Origin: an uncultured Bacilli bacterium
GTDB taxonomy: Bacteria > Bacillota_I > Bacilli_A > RF39 > UBA660
Assembly: GCA_910586865.1 (NCBI GenBank)
Contig: CAJUIY010000002.1
Coordinates: forward strand, 1 to 31,035
Length of the DNA stretch: 31,035 bases
Direction of reading: 5' to 3'
Shown here in pieces: positions 24,410-30,981 of the stretch. A program made the translations under genes and the position numbers. The notes under the pieces are model-generated. The model saw only the letters and a program-made list of their open reading frames with translations, was not told the DNA's origin and ran no database searches. Each line of letters opens with the position of its first letter. Position 1 is the stretch's first letter.

Positions 24410-25069
24410 ATGTATACGATATGTTATGTAGAAGATGAAGAAGATTTAGCAAGTCTAATTAAAGTTTATCTGGAAAAAGAGGGGTATCAAGTTGTATCCT
24501 TTTCAAAAGGTAGTGATGCCATTCAATATATCGGAAATAAAGTAGATATTTGGATTTTAGATATTATGCTAGAAGATGATATTAATGGCTATGATATTAT
24601 AAAAGAAATCCGAAAAGAAGATGATACGGTCCCTGTTGTATTCACATCCGCAAGAGATCAAGATCTAGATAAAATACTTGGATTAGAACTAGGAAGCGAT
24701 GACTATATTGCAAAGCCTTTTTCACCAAAAGAACTTGTCTTACGCATTAATAATATTTTAAAAAGAATTTATAAAGAAAATGATAAAAATATGGTGAATT
24801 ATCAAGACTATCTAATTGATCTTAATAAAAGAATCGTTTTGGATGAAAAGAAAGAAATCAAACTAACGACTCTAGAATTTGATTTATTAGTATTACTCGT
24901 AAGTAATATGGGAAAAAGCTTTTCTAGAGAAGAGATATTGAACTTAGTTTGGAGTGATGACTACTTTGGCTCAGATCGAGTCGTAGATGATTTGGTTCGA
25001 AGACTCCGAAAAAAGATGAAAAAATTAAATATTAATACAATTTATGGATATGGGTACCGGTTGTTATGA
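24410..25069 (+). CDS. OmpR/PhoB-family response regulator
   Basis: 219 aa. The receiver domain has the acidic pair in YVEDEEDL, the phospho-acceptor D51 (WILDIMLED), Ser/Thr in FTSA and K102 in IAKPF. The C-terminal winged helix (LTTLEFDLLVLLVSNMGKSFSREEIL, then VVDDLVRRLRKKM and INTIYGYGYRLL) is of the OmpR type. AGGTGATGTT precedes the ATG. Its TGA overlaps the kinase start (ATGA), so the pair is translated in coupled fashion. The phased repeats upstream are a candidate for self-regulation. The signal and targets are unknown. Confidence 0.95.
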   Translation: MYTICYVEDEEDLASLIKVYLEKEGYQVVSFSKGSDAIQYIGNKVDIWILDIMLEDDINGYDIIKEIRKEDDTVPVVFTSARDQDLDKILGLELGSDDYIAKPFSPKELVLRINNILKRIYKENDKNMVNYQDYLIDLNKRIVLDEKKEIKLTTLEFDLLVLLVSNMGKSFSREEILNLVWSDDYFGSDRVVDDLVRRLRKKMKKLNINTIYGYGYRLL

Positions 25070-26340
25070 AATACATGAAGAATAAGTTAAGTAAACAGTT
25101 AATATTTTTAATAGGAATTATCTTTGTTATTGTTTTTATCTCTTTAGGTATTGTCTTACCAAAACTCCTTATTAACGTGTCAGAAAGTAGTATGTATACG
25201 TATCTTAGTGAACCTTTAAAAGTAATTGAATCCGATATAGATAATAAACTCTTAAATACGAAAGTAGCCTATTTATATATAATTGATGATAAAATTGTCA
25301 TGAATGATAATTTTGATACATTAAAAGGATTTATTGATCCTAATAAAATATTAAGCAAAATGAAAGGAGATTATGGAAAATTTACTTATCATCATCAATT
25401 ATATTACTATTATAAAATAGAAAATAAAAATATAACGAAAATAGCCATTAGTGACGACTCATACATCAATAAAGTCCGTGGCGAAATACTATCTGCAATT
25501 TTTCCTATTGTATTACTCACTTGTATTTTAATCGGATTAATCATGGTCATTTGGATTTCTATTATCGTAAAAAAAATCACGAAATTAAAAAATAAAATAG
25601 ATAATATCGACAATCCTGATTATCATCATAAAGTAGATTTTCAAACAGATGATGAAATTAAATCTTTAGCACTAGCCATAGAAGATATGAGACTTTCTCT
25701 TATCAATCAAGAAAAACTTAGAAATCGTATGTATCAAAATATTTCTCATGATTTTAAAACCCCACTTACCGTTATAAAATCGTATATTGAAGCTGTTGAT
25801 GATAAAGTGGAGGATGAAAAGACTGCACTAAAAGTTATCAATGAGCAAACCATAAAATTAGATCAAAAAGTACACTCACTTCTTTACTTAAACAAACTAG
25901 ATTATCTAAAAGATTCCAAAGATATTAAAATTGTTCCAGTAGATATGAAAAAAATCATTGAGCAAGAAGTAGAAAAATTTAAATTTCATCGAAAAGATAT
26001 TAATTTTGAAGTAGAAATTCCCCAAAGAATGAAATTTTATGGAACCGAAGAACATTGGGAAACCATTTTAGATAATATACTTGGTAATTTTATGCGTTAT
26101 GCAAAAACCAAGGTAAAAATTACAATAAAACAAAATAAATTAATTTTATATAATGATGGAGAAAATATCGATGAAGATTTTCTAGATAGCATTTTTACTC
26201 CTTTTCGAAAGGGAATGAAAGGCGAATTTGGGTTAGGCTTATCGATTGTTAAGAAAACACTGAATATGATTGGATATGATATTATCGTAAAAAATGATAA
26301 AAAAGGTGTATCTTTTATCATTACGAAAGGAGTTCATTAA
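25066..26340 (+). CDS. Membrane sensor histidine kinase
   Basis: 424 aa. Two membrane helices (about 10-34 and 145-168) frame an outer sensor domain of about 110 residues, rich in Tyr and Lys, with no recognisable ligand fold. A HAMP-like linker follows (DNPDYHHKVDFQTDDEIKSL). The phospho-acceptor is H228 in NISHDFKTPLTVI. The ATPase domain has the N box (TILDNILGNFMRYA), a G1-like YNDGENID, FTPFRKG and the GEFGLGLSIVKK G2 box. A second ATG nine bases in (25075) is also possible. The end overlaps a terminator. The partner is the regulator just upstream. Confidence 0.94.
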   Translation: MKYMKNKLSKQLIFLIGIIFVIVFISLGIVLPKLLINVSESSMYTYLSEPLKVIESDIDNKLLNTKVAYLYIIDDKIVMNDNFDTLKGFIDPNKILSKMKGDYGKFTYHHQLYYYYKIENKNITKIAISDDSYINKVRGEILSAIFPIVLLTCILIGLIMVIWISIIVKKITKLKNKIDNIDNPDYHHKVDFQTDDEIKSLALAIEDMRLSLINQEKLRNRMYQNISHDFKTPLTVIKSYIEAVDDKVEDEKTALKVINEQTIKLDQKVHSLLYLNKLDYLKDSKDIKIVPVDMKKIIEQEVEKFKFHRKDINFEVEIPQRMKFYGTEEHWETILDNILGNFMRYAKTKVKITIKQNKLILYNDGENIDEDFLDSIFTPFRKGMKGEFGLGLSIVKKTLNMIGYDIIVKNDKKGVSFIITKGVH

Positions 26341-26353
26341 GAGCTTCTTTTTT
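26326..26353 (+). terminator. Terminator of the two-component operon
   Basis: AAAGGAGTTC (26326-26335) pairs with GAGCTTCTTT (26341-26350), two G-T pairs, 5-nt loop, and ends in a T run. It starts inside the kinase's last codons. Confidence 0.65.
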
Positions 26354-26437
26354 AATATAGAAAAACAAAATATTAGAATTTTTTTTTAATTTCATAATGT
26401 AATAATTATTGGTAATATTAAGAATAGGGTGAATGGG

Positions 26438-27223
26438 ATGAAAATTTTAATTACAGGAGCAACATCAGGTATTGGTTTTGATTTAGCGAAAGATCTCGCT
26501 AAAAAAAGTTACACAGTGTATATTACCACTCATAAAACAGAACAATTAGAAGAGGTTTCTAAAAGAATAAAAAAAGAAAGTTTGTTGATTTATCCATATA
26601 AGATGGATATTCGAAAAGAAAAGGACAGGAGACTAATTAGAAAAATAAATCCAGATGTTTTAGTGAATCATGCAGGTATTGGAAATGGTGGTAGTATTCT
26701 TGATATCGACATCAATGTTTTAAAAGATAACTATGAGACGAATATCTTTGCTTCTTTTTCTCTGCTAAAAGAGTTTTATGATTTAAAATTGGAGAGGGGA
26801 GAACAGGGAAAAATTTTCGTAACTTCTTCTGTTGCTTCGATGCTTCCTATTCCGTTTTTAGGTTGTTACACCTCCTCAAAAGCGGCGATATCGATGTTAG
26901 TAAAAACACTATACTTAGAATTAAAAAGCAGAAATAGTAAAATTAGTATTTCCCTCATTGAACCAGGTGCCTATCATACAGGGTTCAATCAGGTGATGAT
27001 TGATAATAAACAATTATTTACTGAGAAAAGTTCTCAAATTTATAAGAATATTCCTAGTATGAATAGAATACAAAGGAATATGTTTGCACTGATAGAAAAG
27101 AAGAATACAATGTCTTTAGTTAAAAAAGTGTCAAAAGAAATAGAGAAGGAACATCCTAAGTTTCTAATTAGAAAGCCAATGATACAAGGACTCATGGCAA
27201 AAATAACATTTTTATTCTATTGA
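26438..27223 (+). CDS. Short-chain dehydrogenase/reductase (SDR)
   Basis: I choose ATG 26438 (MKILITGATSGIG), because AGGGTG sits 6 bases before it; an in-frame GTG at 26429 overlaps that site. The product has 261 aa, a classical SDR. It has the Rossmann TGATSGIG at 8-15, NHAG (usually NNAG) near 82, the catalytic Ser in VTSSVAS, and Y144-x3-K148 in YTSSK. The acidic or basic residue that decides NADH versus NADPH use cannot be judged safely, although TTHKTE after strand 2 favours NADPH. The C-terminus ends in a hydrophobic patch (MAKITFLFY) that may touch the membrane. Substrate unknown. It stands alone between the two-component genes and the tRNA. Confidence 0.92.
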   Translation: MKILITGATSGIGFDLAKDLAKKSYTVYITTHKTEQLEEVSKRIKKESLLIYPYKMDIRKEKDRRLIRKINPDVLVNHAGIGNGGSILDIDINVLKDNYETNIFASFSLLKEFYDLKLERGEQGKIFVTSSVASMLPIPFLGCYTSSKAAISMLVKTLYLELKSRNSKISISLIEPGAYHTGFNQVMIDNKQLFTEKSSQIYKNIPSMNRIQRNMFALIEKKNTMSLVKKVSKEIEKEHPKFLIRKPMIQGLMAKITFLFY

Positions 27224-27253
27224 TAACTTTTTGTAAAAAATGTGAACATTCTA

Positions 27254-27282
27254 TTGCTAAATCTTTTAAAATATGGTACATT
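27254..27282 (+). promoter_or_regulatory. Promoter of tRNA-Met
   Basis: TTGCTA (27254-27259), 17 bp, TACATT (27277-27282). A start near 27289 would leave a leader of about nine bases before the mature tRNA. Confidence 0.5.
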
Positions 27283-27297
27283 ATTATTGCTTGTTAT

Positions 27298-27374
27298 GGC
27301 GCTGTAGCTCAGTTGGCTAGAGCAATCGGTTCATACCCGATAGGTCGAGAGTTCGAATCTCCCCGGCGCTACCA
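27298..27374 (+). tRNA. tRNA-Met (CAT), elongator type
   Basis: 77 nt with encoded CCA. Acceptor stem GGCGCTG with CGGCGCT (two G-U pairs); D stem GCTC/GAGC; anticodon stem ATCGG/CCGAT with loop TTCATAC, giving anticodon CAT; T loop TTCGAAT. The sequence resembles Bacillus elongator tRNA-Met, not the initiator. CAT is also used by lysidine-modified tRNA-Ile, but the body fits Met better. The T stem (GAGAG/CTCCC) has one A-C mismatch. The 3' end is the likely attachment site of the element that follows. Confidence 0.93.
27348..27374 (+). other. Probable attachment site (attL) in the tRNA 3' end
   Basis: Phages and ICEs with tyrosine integrases commonly use the T arm and 3' end of a tRNA gene as attB. 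Here the integrase gene ends 75 bp beyond the CCA and points toward the tRNA. No second copy of the tRNA 3' end occurs up to 31035, so the other end (attR) is outside and the core limits cannot be fixed. Confidence 0.6.
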
Positions 27375-27384
27375 TAAATGTTTT

Positions 27385-27420
27385 AAAACCCCTTATATTA
27401 TAAGAGGTTTTTTATTTTTT
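27385..27420 (+). terminator. Terminator of tRNA-Met
   Basis: AAAACC, mismatch, CTTA (27385-27395) pairs with TAAG, mismatch, GGTTTT (27401-27411), followed by a T-rich run to 27420. Confidence 0.65.
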
Positions 27421-27448
27421 ACTCTAAAAATTACTCTAACATTTTAAT

Positions 27449-28612
27449 TTAAATATATTTATCTGTAATTTCTGCTATTTCTCTTTTCACCTTATTAGAT
27501 AGATGTCCGTATTGATTTACTGTAGTAGAATAGTCAGAATGTCCAAGCCTTTCACTGATGTGGTATAATTGTTTTCCTTCTTGCATCATAGTAGCTACAT
27601 AAGTATGTCTTAAATCGTACATTCTAATTTTAGGAATTTTTGCCTTTTCAAGAAATTCATAAAATTGTTTTCTTAAAGTTGTATCACTATATGGTCTATT
27701 AGTAGAGTAGTTAAAAAAAATAAGATCATTATCCTTTACTGGTAGATTAACTTCTTTAATTAAATAAGTTTTATATTGATCGATTTCATTAATTAATTTT
27801 TCTGTAACAGAAACTTCTCTTTGTGAGTGGTAATTTTTTGTGTTAGATAAAAAGTTGAGAGAACTGCTATCATAATTAATTGAGTGCATAATTTTAACTA
27901 AACACAACTCTTTAAGAAAACAATTATATGTTAAAGCTCTTGTTTCACCAATTCTGTCGCCCAAAGAAAATGTAATTAAAACTAATATCTTTACTCTGTA
28001 TGCTTTTGTTTTTTGTTGAATATTTTTATTATTAATAATCTCTTGATCTAATGTTGTTATAAGCTTCTTTAGTTGCTCAGGAGTTAAAAACTTCATTTCT
28101 GCTTTATCTACTTTATATTTTTTAATATTTATCATAGGAGAGGTTATTATTACTTCCTCCTTAATTAAATAGTTAAAAAAAGCCTTCAATTCTTTAATAA
28201 TATGATTTTTTTGTTTATCTGAACATATTAAATTATCAACGAAAAGCGCTATATCTTCTTTAGTTAGTTTTACAACCTTCTTTGTGATTTTTCCCTCTAA
28301 ATATCTAGTATATATCTTTTCCTTTTGCTTAACAGTATTATAAGCTAGTTTAAGCTCATATTTACAACAATATATATATTTTATCCAAAGACTATCAAAA
28401 TTATCACTACACTTGATTTCTGCCCCTTTTTGTATTCTGATTTTAGGATTATCCCTAATTTTTACGGCATCATCTATTCTAAAAATTTTTTCTTCATTGA
28501 TAGTAGCTATACTTGTTTTTACTGGTTTACTTATCATAATGATATAGTTTTTATTTTTTTTATGTCTATAAATATTTTGATATCTTGTTTTTTCATAGAC
28601 TCTTAGGTTCAT
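27449..28612 (-). CDS. int: Tyrosine-recombinase integrase of a prophage/ICE
   Basis: 387 aa, the size of phage-type integrases. The N-terminal 60 residues look like an arm-binding domain (VYEKTRYQNIYRHKKNKNYII). A SAM-like core-binding domain follows (about 85-175). Catalytic domain: Arg in GDRIGETRAL; a basic residue near SQREVSV; YDLRHTY (first His of HxxR replaced by Tyr, as often in this family) with the second Arg; LGHSDYSTT; and the nucleophile Y368 in NQYGHL. The stop lies 75 bp from the tRNA. The ribosome site is GGAGTGATAAT. A long inverted repeat lies about 50 bp before the gene. It would integrate the element into tRNA-Met. Confidence 0.95.
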   Translation of the reverse strand: MNLRVYEKTRYQNIYRHKKNKNYIIMISKPVKTSIATINEEKIFRIDDAVKIRDNPKIRIQKGAEIKCSDNFDSLWIKYIYCCKYELKLAYNTVKQKEKIYTRYLEGKITKKVVKLTKEDIALFVDNLICSDKQKNHIIKELKAFFNYLIKEEVIITSPMINIKKYKVDKAEMKFLTPEQLKKLITTLDQEIINNKNIQQKTKAYRVKILVLITFSLGDRIGETRALTYNCFLKELCLVKIMHSINYDSSSLNFLSNTKNYHSQREVSVTEKLINEIDQYKTYLIKEVNLPVKDNDLIFFNYSTNRPYSDTTLRKQFYEFLEKAKIPKIRMYDLRHTYVATMMQEGKQLYHISERLGHSDYSTTVNQYGHLSNKVKREIAEITDKYI

Positions 28613-28660
28613 ATTATCACTCCAATCCTTTACTTTTTCCCTATTTTTTGATAAGATTAG

Positions 28661-28710
28661 AGTGCAGAAAAATAATATTCCTTGCTAGGGTTTGATTTAC
28701 TTTCTGCACT
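28661..28710. repeat. Perfect 10-bp inverted repeat upstream of int
   Basis: AGTGCAGAAA (28661-28670) and TTTCTGCACT (28701-28710) are perfect complements around a 30-base gap. It lies between int and the repressor gene. It may be a regulatory site for int or excision, or an RNA stem. Confidence 0.6.
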
Positions 28711-28714
28711 TAAT

Positions 28715-28745
28715 GACTTCGTATTGCAGTACGAGGTCTTTTTTT
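28715..28745 (+). terminator. Plus-strand terminator between int and the repressor
   Basis: GACTTCGTA (28715-28723) pairs with TACGAGGTC (28730-28738), one G-T pair, 6-nt loop, and is followed by seven Ts. It points rightward although both neighbouring genes read leftward, so it would stop transcription entering from int's antisense side before the repressor gene. Confidence 0.7.
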
Positions 28746-28756
28746 GATTTGTAATA

Positions 28757-29407
28757 CTAAATTTTTCTACGATACTCTTTAGCAACTCCAACAATATAGA
28801 CGGGCAAATTTATAACATCTTCCTTTGAATAAAATTTTAGTTCAAATTCTGCTATGTTATATGGTTGTAAGAGTAATCCTTCGTCAGTTTTAGCAACCTT
28901 TTTGAAAGTACAATCGCTACCATTAATCATTACAACACAATCATCTCCATTATTAAATTCAGTTGTACTTTCGAATATAACAGTGTCCCCATCTTGATAA
29001 TTTGGTATCATCGAATTACCACTCACTTTTAATCCAAAAAATTTTTTGTTACCTTTAGTCCATTTTTTAGGTATATCAGTATATCCAATAACGTTTTCTT
29101 GTGCCTCTATAGGGATTCCAGCTTTAATCACTCCTAAAATAGGGATTTTTATAGTTTCTGATCCAGGATCAATATTTTCAATATTATCAAGATATAGATT
29201 AGAAATAATTCCTTTTTCATCAATTAAGTTATCAAGAGAAATATTAAGTGCTTTACACATTTTTATGACATTACCAACATTTGAATTACTTATTCCTCTT
29301 TTAAGAATACTATCTATAGTTGTATATGGAATATTAATAGCAAGTGCAAATTTTCTAACTGAATCGAATCTTTCAATAATAATCTTTTTTATTTCTTCTT
29401 CTACCAT
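28757..29407 (-). CDS. Phage repressor with LexA-type self-cleavage domain
   Basis: 216 aa. Residues about 15-65 form a HTH_3 (Xre) domain (VRKFALAINIPYTTIDSILK). Residues about 85-216 are an S24 peptidase: the cleavage site is A96-G97 in GVIKAGIP, the nucleophile S132 in VSGNSMIP and the general base K169 in CTFKK. The 37-residue spacing between Ser and Lys equals that of LexA. It should thus hold lysogeny and be cleaved upon RecA activation by DNA damage. The gene diverges from the early genes across a region with four operator-like sites. Ribosome site AAAGGGGGA. Confidence 0.94.
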   Translation of the reverse strand: MVEEEIKKIIIERFDSVRKFALAINIPYTTIDSILKRGISNSNVGNVIKMCKALNISLDNLIDEKGIISNLYLDNIENIDPGSETIKIPILGVIKAGIPIEAQENVIGYTDIPKKWTKGNKKFFGLKVSGNSMIPNYQDGDTVIFESTTEFNNGDDCVVMINGSDCTFKKVAKTDEGLLLQPYNIAEFELKFYSKEDVINLPVYIVGVAKEYRRKI

Positions 29408-29431
29408 CTACTTTCCCCCTTTCTTAATAAT

Positions 29432-29460
29432 ATTATAATAAAAAAAATACGAAAAATCAA
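29432..29460 (-). promoter_or_regulatory. Repressor-maintenance promoter
   Basis: On the minus strand, TTGATT (29460-29455), 17 bp, TATAAT (29437-29432). The -35 is covered by an operator-like site at 29447-29462. Confidence 0.7.
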
Positions 29461-29462
29461 AT
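29447..29462. promoter_or_regulatory. Operator-like site over the repressor promoter
   Basis: ATACGAAAAATCAAAT: left arm perfect to the shared pattern ATACGA-N4-TCGTAT, right arm weakened. It overlaps the -35 of the repressor's promoter, as expected for autoregulation. Confidence 0.6.
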
Positions 29463-29476
29463 AGTTTTTTATTTTT

Positions 29477-29492
29477 TTCTGAAAAATCATAT
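29477..29492. promoter_or_regulatory. Degenerate operator-like site
   Basis: TTCTGAAAAATCATAT matches 12 of 16 positions of the operator pattern in ATACGAAAAATCGTAT. It sits 30 bp from the site at 29447. Confidence 0.4.
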
Positions 29493-29500
29493 ATTTAGTA

Positions 29501-29528
29501 TTGACATATATACGAATAATCGTATAAA
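29501..29528 (+). promoter_or_regulatory. Early rightward promoter
   Basis: TTGACA (29501-29506), 16 bp, TATAAA (29523-29528). The strongest operator lies exactly between the two boxes. Confidence 0.75.
29510..29525. promoter_or_regulatory. Main operator site in the early promoter
   Basis: ATACGAATAATCGTAT: a full palindrome ATACGA-N4-TCGTAT. Bound repressor would block RNA polymerase directly. Confidence 0.8.
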
Positions 29529-29570
29529 ATAATTTTAGAGTTAGAGAGGAATATTTTTTTTAACTCGTAT

Positions 29571-29586
29571 ATACGAAAAATCGTAG
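29571..29586. promoter_or_regulatory. Operator site before the Cro-like gene
   Basis: ATACGAAAAATCGTAG: palindrome with one mismatch at the last base, 61 bp from the main operator, in the leader of the early transcript, just before the ribosome site. Confidence 0.75.
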
Positions 29587-29599
29587 AAAGGAGAAAGGT

Positions 29600-29812
29600 A
29601 TGGAAAATTTAAAACAAATTCTAAAAGAAGCAGGAATAAAGCATCAAGATATTTCAAATAATTTGGGAATTAGATCATTAAGTACTGTAAGCCAAAAAGT
29701 AAATCACAAAAGTACATTTTCTGTAATGGAAGCGATAAAATTAAGAAATATGATATATGACAAAACTTCTAAAAAATATCTTATTGAAGAATTATTTGCA
29801 GAAGGAAATTAG
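29600..29812 (+). CDS. Cro-like small DNA-binding protein
   Basis: 70 aa. First gene rightward of the immunity region, behind AAAGGAGAAAGG. It forms one helix-turn-helix (LKEAGIKHQDISNNLGIRSLSTVSQKVNHK) typical of Cro/Xre folds, without other domains. It likely competes with the repressor for the operators and favours excision or lytic growth. The only operator nearby is in its own leader. Cro by position and fold; exact target untested. Confidence 0.8.
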   Translation: MENLKQILKEAGIKHQDISNNLGIRSLSTVSQKVNHKSTFSVMEAIKLRNMIYDKTSKKYLIEELFAEGN

Positions 29813-29825
29813 GAGGCGAATAAAG

Positions 29826-30080
29826 ATGAATGATATAAATCTTAGCAAGGAATATTATGATGTTAAAGATATTATGGCAAAAACAGGATATAAAAAATCA
29901 AAATGTTATGACATTATTAGAAGGTTAAATGAAAGGTTTAATAAAGAATTTCCCTCATCAATAATAATGAGAGGAAAAATTCCAATTTGGTATTTTAAAA
30001 AAATAATGAGATGTGAAGAACTAGATGAATACGGCAAAAAAAGAGAACTAAACCACCAAGTAAAAGTTCCCCTTGCTTAA
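29826..30080 (+). CDS. Small winged-helix/excisionase-like protein
   Basis: 84 aa, starting at ATG 29826 behind AGGAGG; a longer frame from 29757 would run over the previous gene. YYDVKDIMAKTGYKKSKCYDIIRRLNERFNKE is a helix-turn-helix of the MerR/excisionase type, followed by a basic strand region (MRGKIPIWYFKKIM). In related elements genes of this kind and place encode Xis-like or transcriptional accessory proteins. It follows the Cro-like gene by 13 bp, same transcript. Confidence 0.7.
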   Translation: MNDINLSKEYYDVKDIMAKTGYKKSKCYDIIRRLNERFNKEFPSSIIMRGKIPIWYFKKIMRCEELDEYGKKRELNHQVKVPLA

Positions 30081-30240
30081 AAAAGCATTTATAAAATAGC
30101 ATAAAATCTTTAAAAAGTCAATAAAGATGCCATTTTAGTAGAATTTGAAGTAAAATGATTAAAGTATTGAATATACCCTCAAAGAGAGGCCAGTAAGCAA
30201 TTATGATACAAAAAAGGATAGAAAAAGGAGAGATGTATAA
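30081..30240 (+). other. Non-coding gap in the early operon
   Basis: 160 bp, very AT-rich. I see no convincing promoter or terminator and no frame with a start. It ends in the ribosome site GGAGAG of the next gene. Confidence 0.5.
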
Positions 30241-30420
30241 ATGGTACAGATAAATAAAATAGAAGATTCAGAAATAATGGAAATAATTCATGAAAACTAT
30301 AGAAAAACAAGAAATTTAATAAAACAGAATAAAATAAGAAAATATAACAGAAAGAATATTAGAATAACAGTATTATTGCTATTGATTGATATTGTTTTCT
30401 TCTTGGTGACTAGGTTATGA
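30241..30420 (+). CDS. Small single-pass membrane protein (59 aa)
   Basis: An open frame of 59 codons with AAAAGGAGAG 9 bases before its ATG. The N-terminal half is highly charged and helical (IEDSEIMEIIHENYRKTRN), a basic stretch follows (RKYNRKNIR), and the end is one hydrophobic helix (ITVLLLLIDIVFFLVTRL). The positive-inside rule puts the N-terminus in the cytoplasm. Its TGA overlaps the next ATG (ATGA). Unknown family; small tail-anchored proteins of this type are common early in phages, but the function is not known to me. Confidence 0.7.
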   Translation: MVQINKIEDSEIMEIIHENYRKTRNLIKQNKIRKYNRKNIRITVLLLLIDIVFFLVTRL

Positions 30421-30650
30421 GATATACAAAAAAAGGAAGAAGTCAAACATATAAGGAACTTTATGGACCATCAAAAAAGAATTTTATTTGTAAATATTGT
30501 GACCATAAATTTAATTTTGATACCAAATACAAAAAGCAACTATGCTGGAAATGTAATAGATATAATTTTAGAACTGCTAAAGATGAATTTCATTATCGTA
30601 TGAGAGAATGTTTGGCTCGAAAGAGAGAAATAAAAAATGGCTGTATGTAG
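30417..30650 (+). CDS. Small zinc-ribbon-like protein (77 aa)
   Basis: The sequence has FICKYCDHKFNF followed by QLCWKCNRYNF: two CxxC pairs 16 residues apart, the plan of a zinc ribbon, embedded in basic surroundings (about 20 Lys/Arg). It overlaps the gene before by four and the gene after by 14 bases, so translation is coupled throughout. Possibly nucleic-acid-binding; the family is not recognised. Confidence 0.7.
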   Translation: MRYTKKGRSQTYKELYGPSKKNFICKYCDHKFNFDTKYKKQLCWKCNRYNFRTAKDEFHYRMRECLARKREIKNGCM

Positions 30651-30963
30651 AGTTGTAAAAAATGATAATTATTCTGTAATGAGCAACTATCATTTGAAAG
30701 ATAAAACTATAAGTTTAAAAGCTATTGGTTTGTTAAGTAAAGTTTTAAGTTTGCCAGAGAACTGGGATTATTCTATTACTGGGTTAGTATCAATTTGTAA
30801 AGAGCAAGAAACAACAATAGAAACAACCTTAAAAGAATTAAAAGAACATAGATATTTAAAAGTAAATAAATTTCTTCCAAATCAAACAAAAAGTGGAAGA
30901 TTTGAATATGAGTATATATTTTATGAATTTCCCTATAATTTACCAGAATTAGAAACTCACTAA
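30637..30963 (+). CDS. Phage replication-type HTH protein, N-terminal domain (possibly interrupted)
   Basis: 108 aa to the first stop. MAVCRVVKNDNYSVMSNYHLKDKT and LSLKAIGLLSKVLSLPENWDYSI, then LVSICKEQETTIETTLKELKEHRYLKV and FEYEYIFYEFP, match the N-terminal winged helix of phage replisome-organiser/DnaD-like proteins, which normally continue through a repeat-rich linker to a C-terminal DnaB-loading or DnaD domain. Here a TAA at 30961 ends it. The same frame goes on: Q-E-V, TAA (30973), K-Q, then GVEFL repeats to the window end, just the kind of linker expected. So the frame is either cut by two nonsense changes or the repeats act as DNA only. Nothing can be said about the C-terminal part. 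Confidence 0.75.
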   Translation: MAVCRVVKNDNYSVMSNYHLKDKTISLKAIGLLSKVLSLPENWDYSITGLVSICKEQETTIETTLKELKEHRYLKVNKFLPNQTKSGRFEYEYIFYEFPYNLPELETH

Positions 30964-30981
30964 CAAGAGGTATAAAAACAA

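Noticed and set aside
27220..27447. 75-aa reading frame across tRNA-Met
   Set aside because: It lacks a ribosome site and its middle is the tRNA gene itself (AVAQLARAIGS is the usual translated tRNA pattern).
29046..29438. 130-aa frame antisense to the repressor
   Set aside because: It is explained by the complement of the repressor gene and spans the repressor's own start and ribosome site.
30960..30976. Alternative genetic code in the element (TAA read as Gln)
   Set aside because: Other genes in the element, such as the replication-gene neighbours and the integrase, end sensibly in TAA, TGA or TAG at the right lengths. Two stops in a decayed repeat are better explained by mutation.
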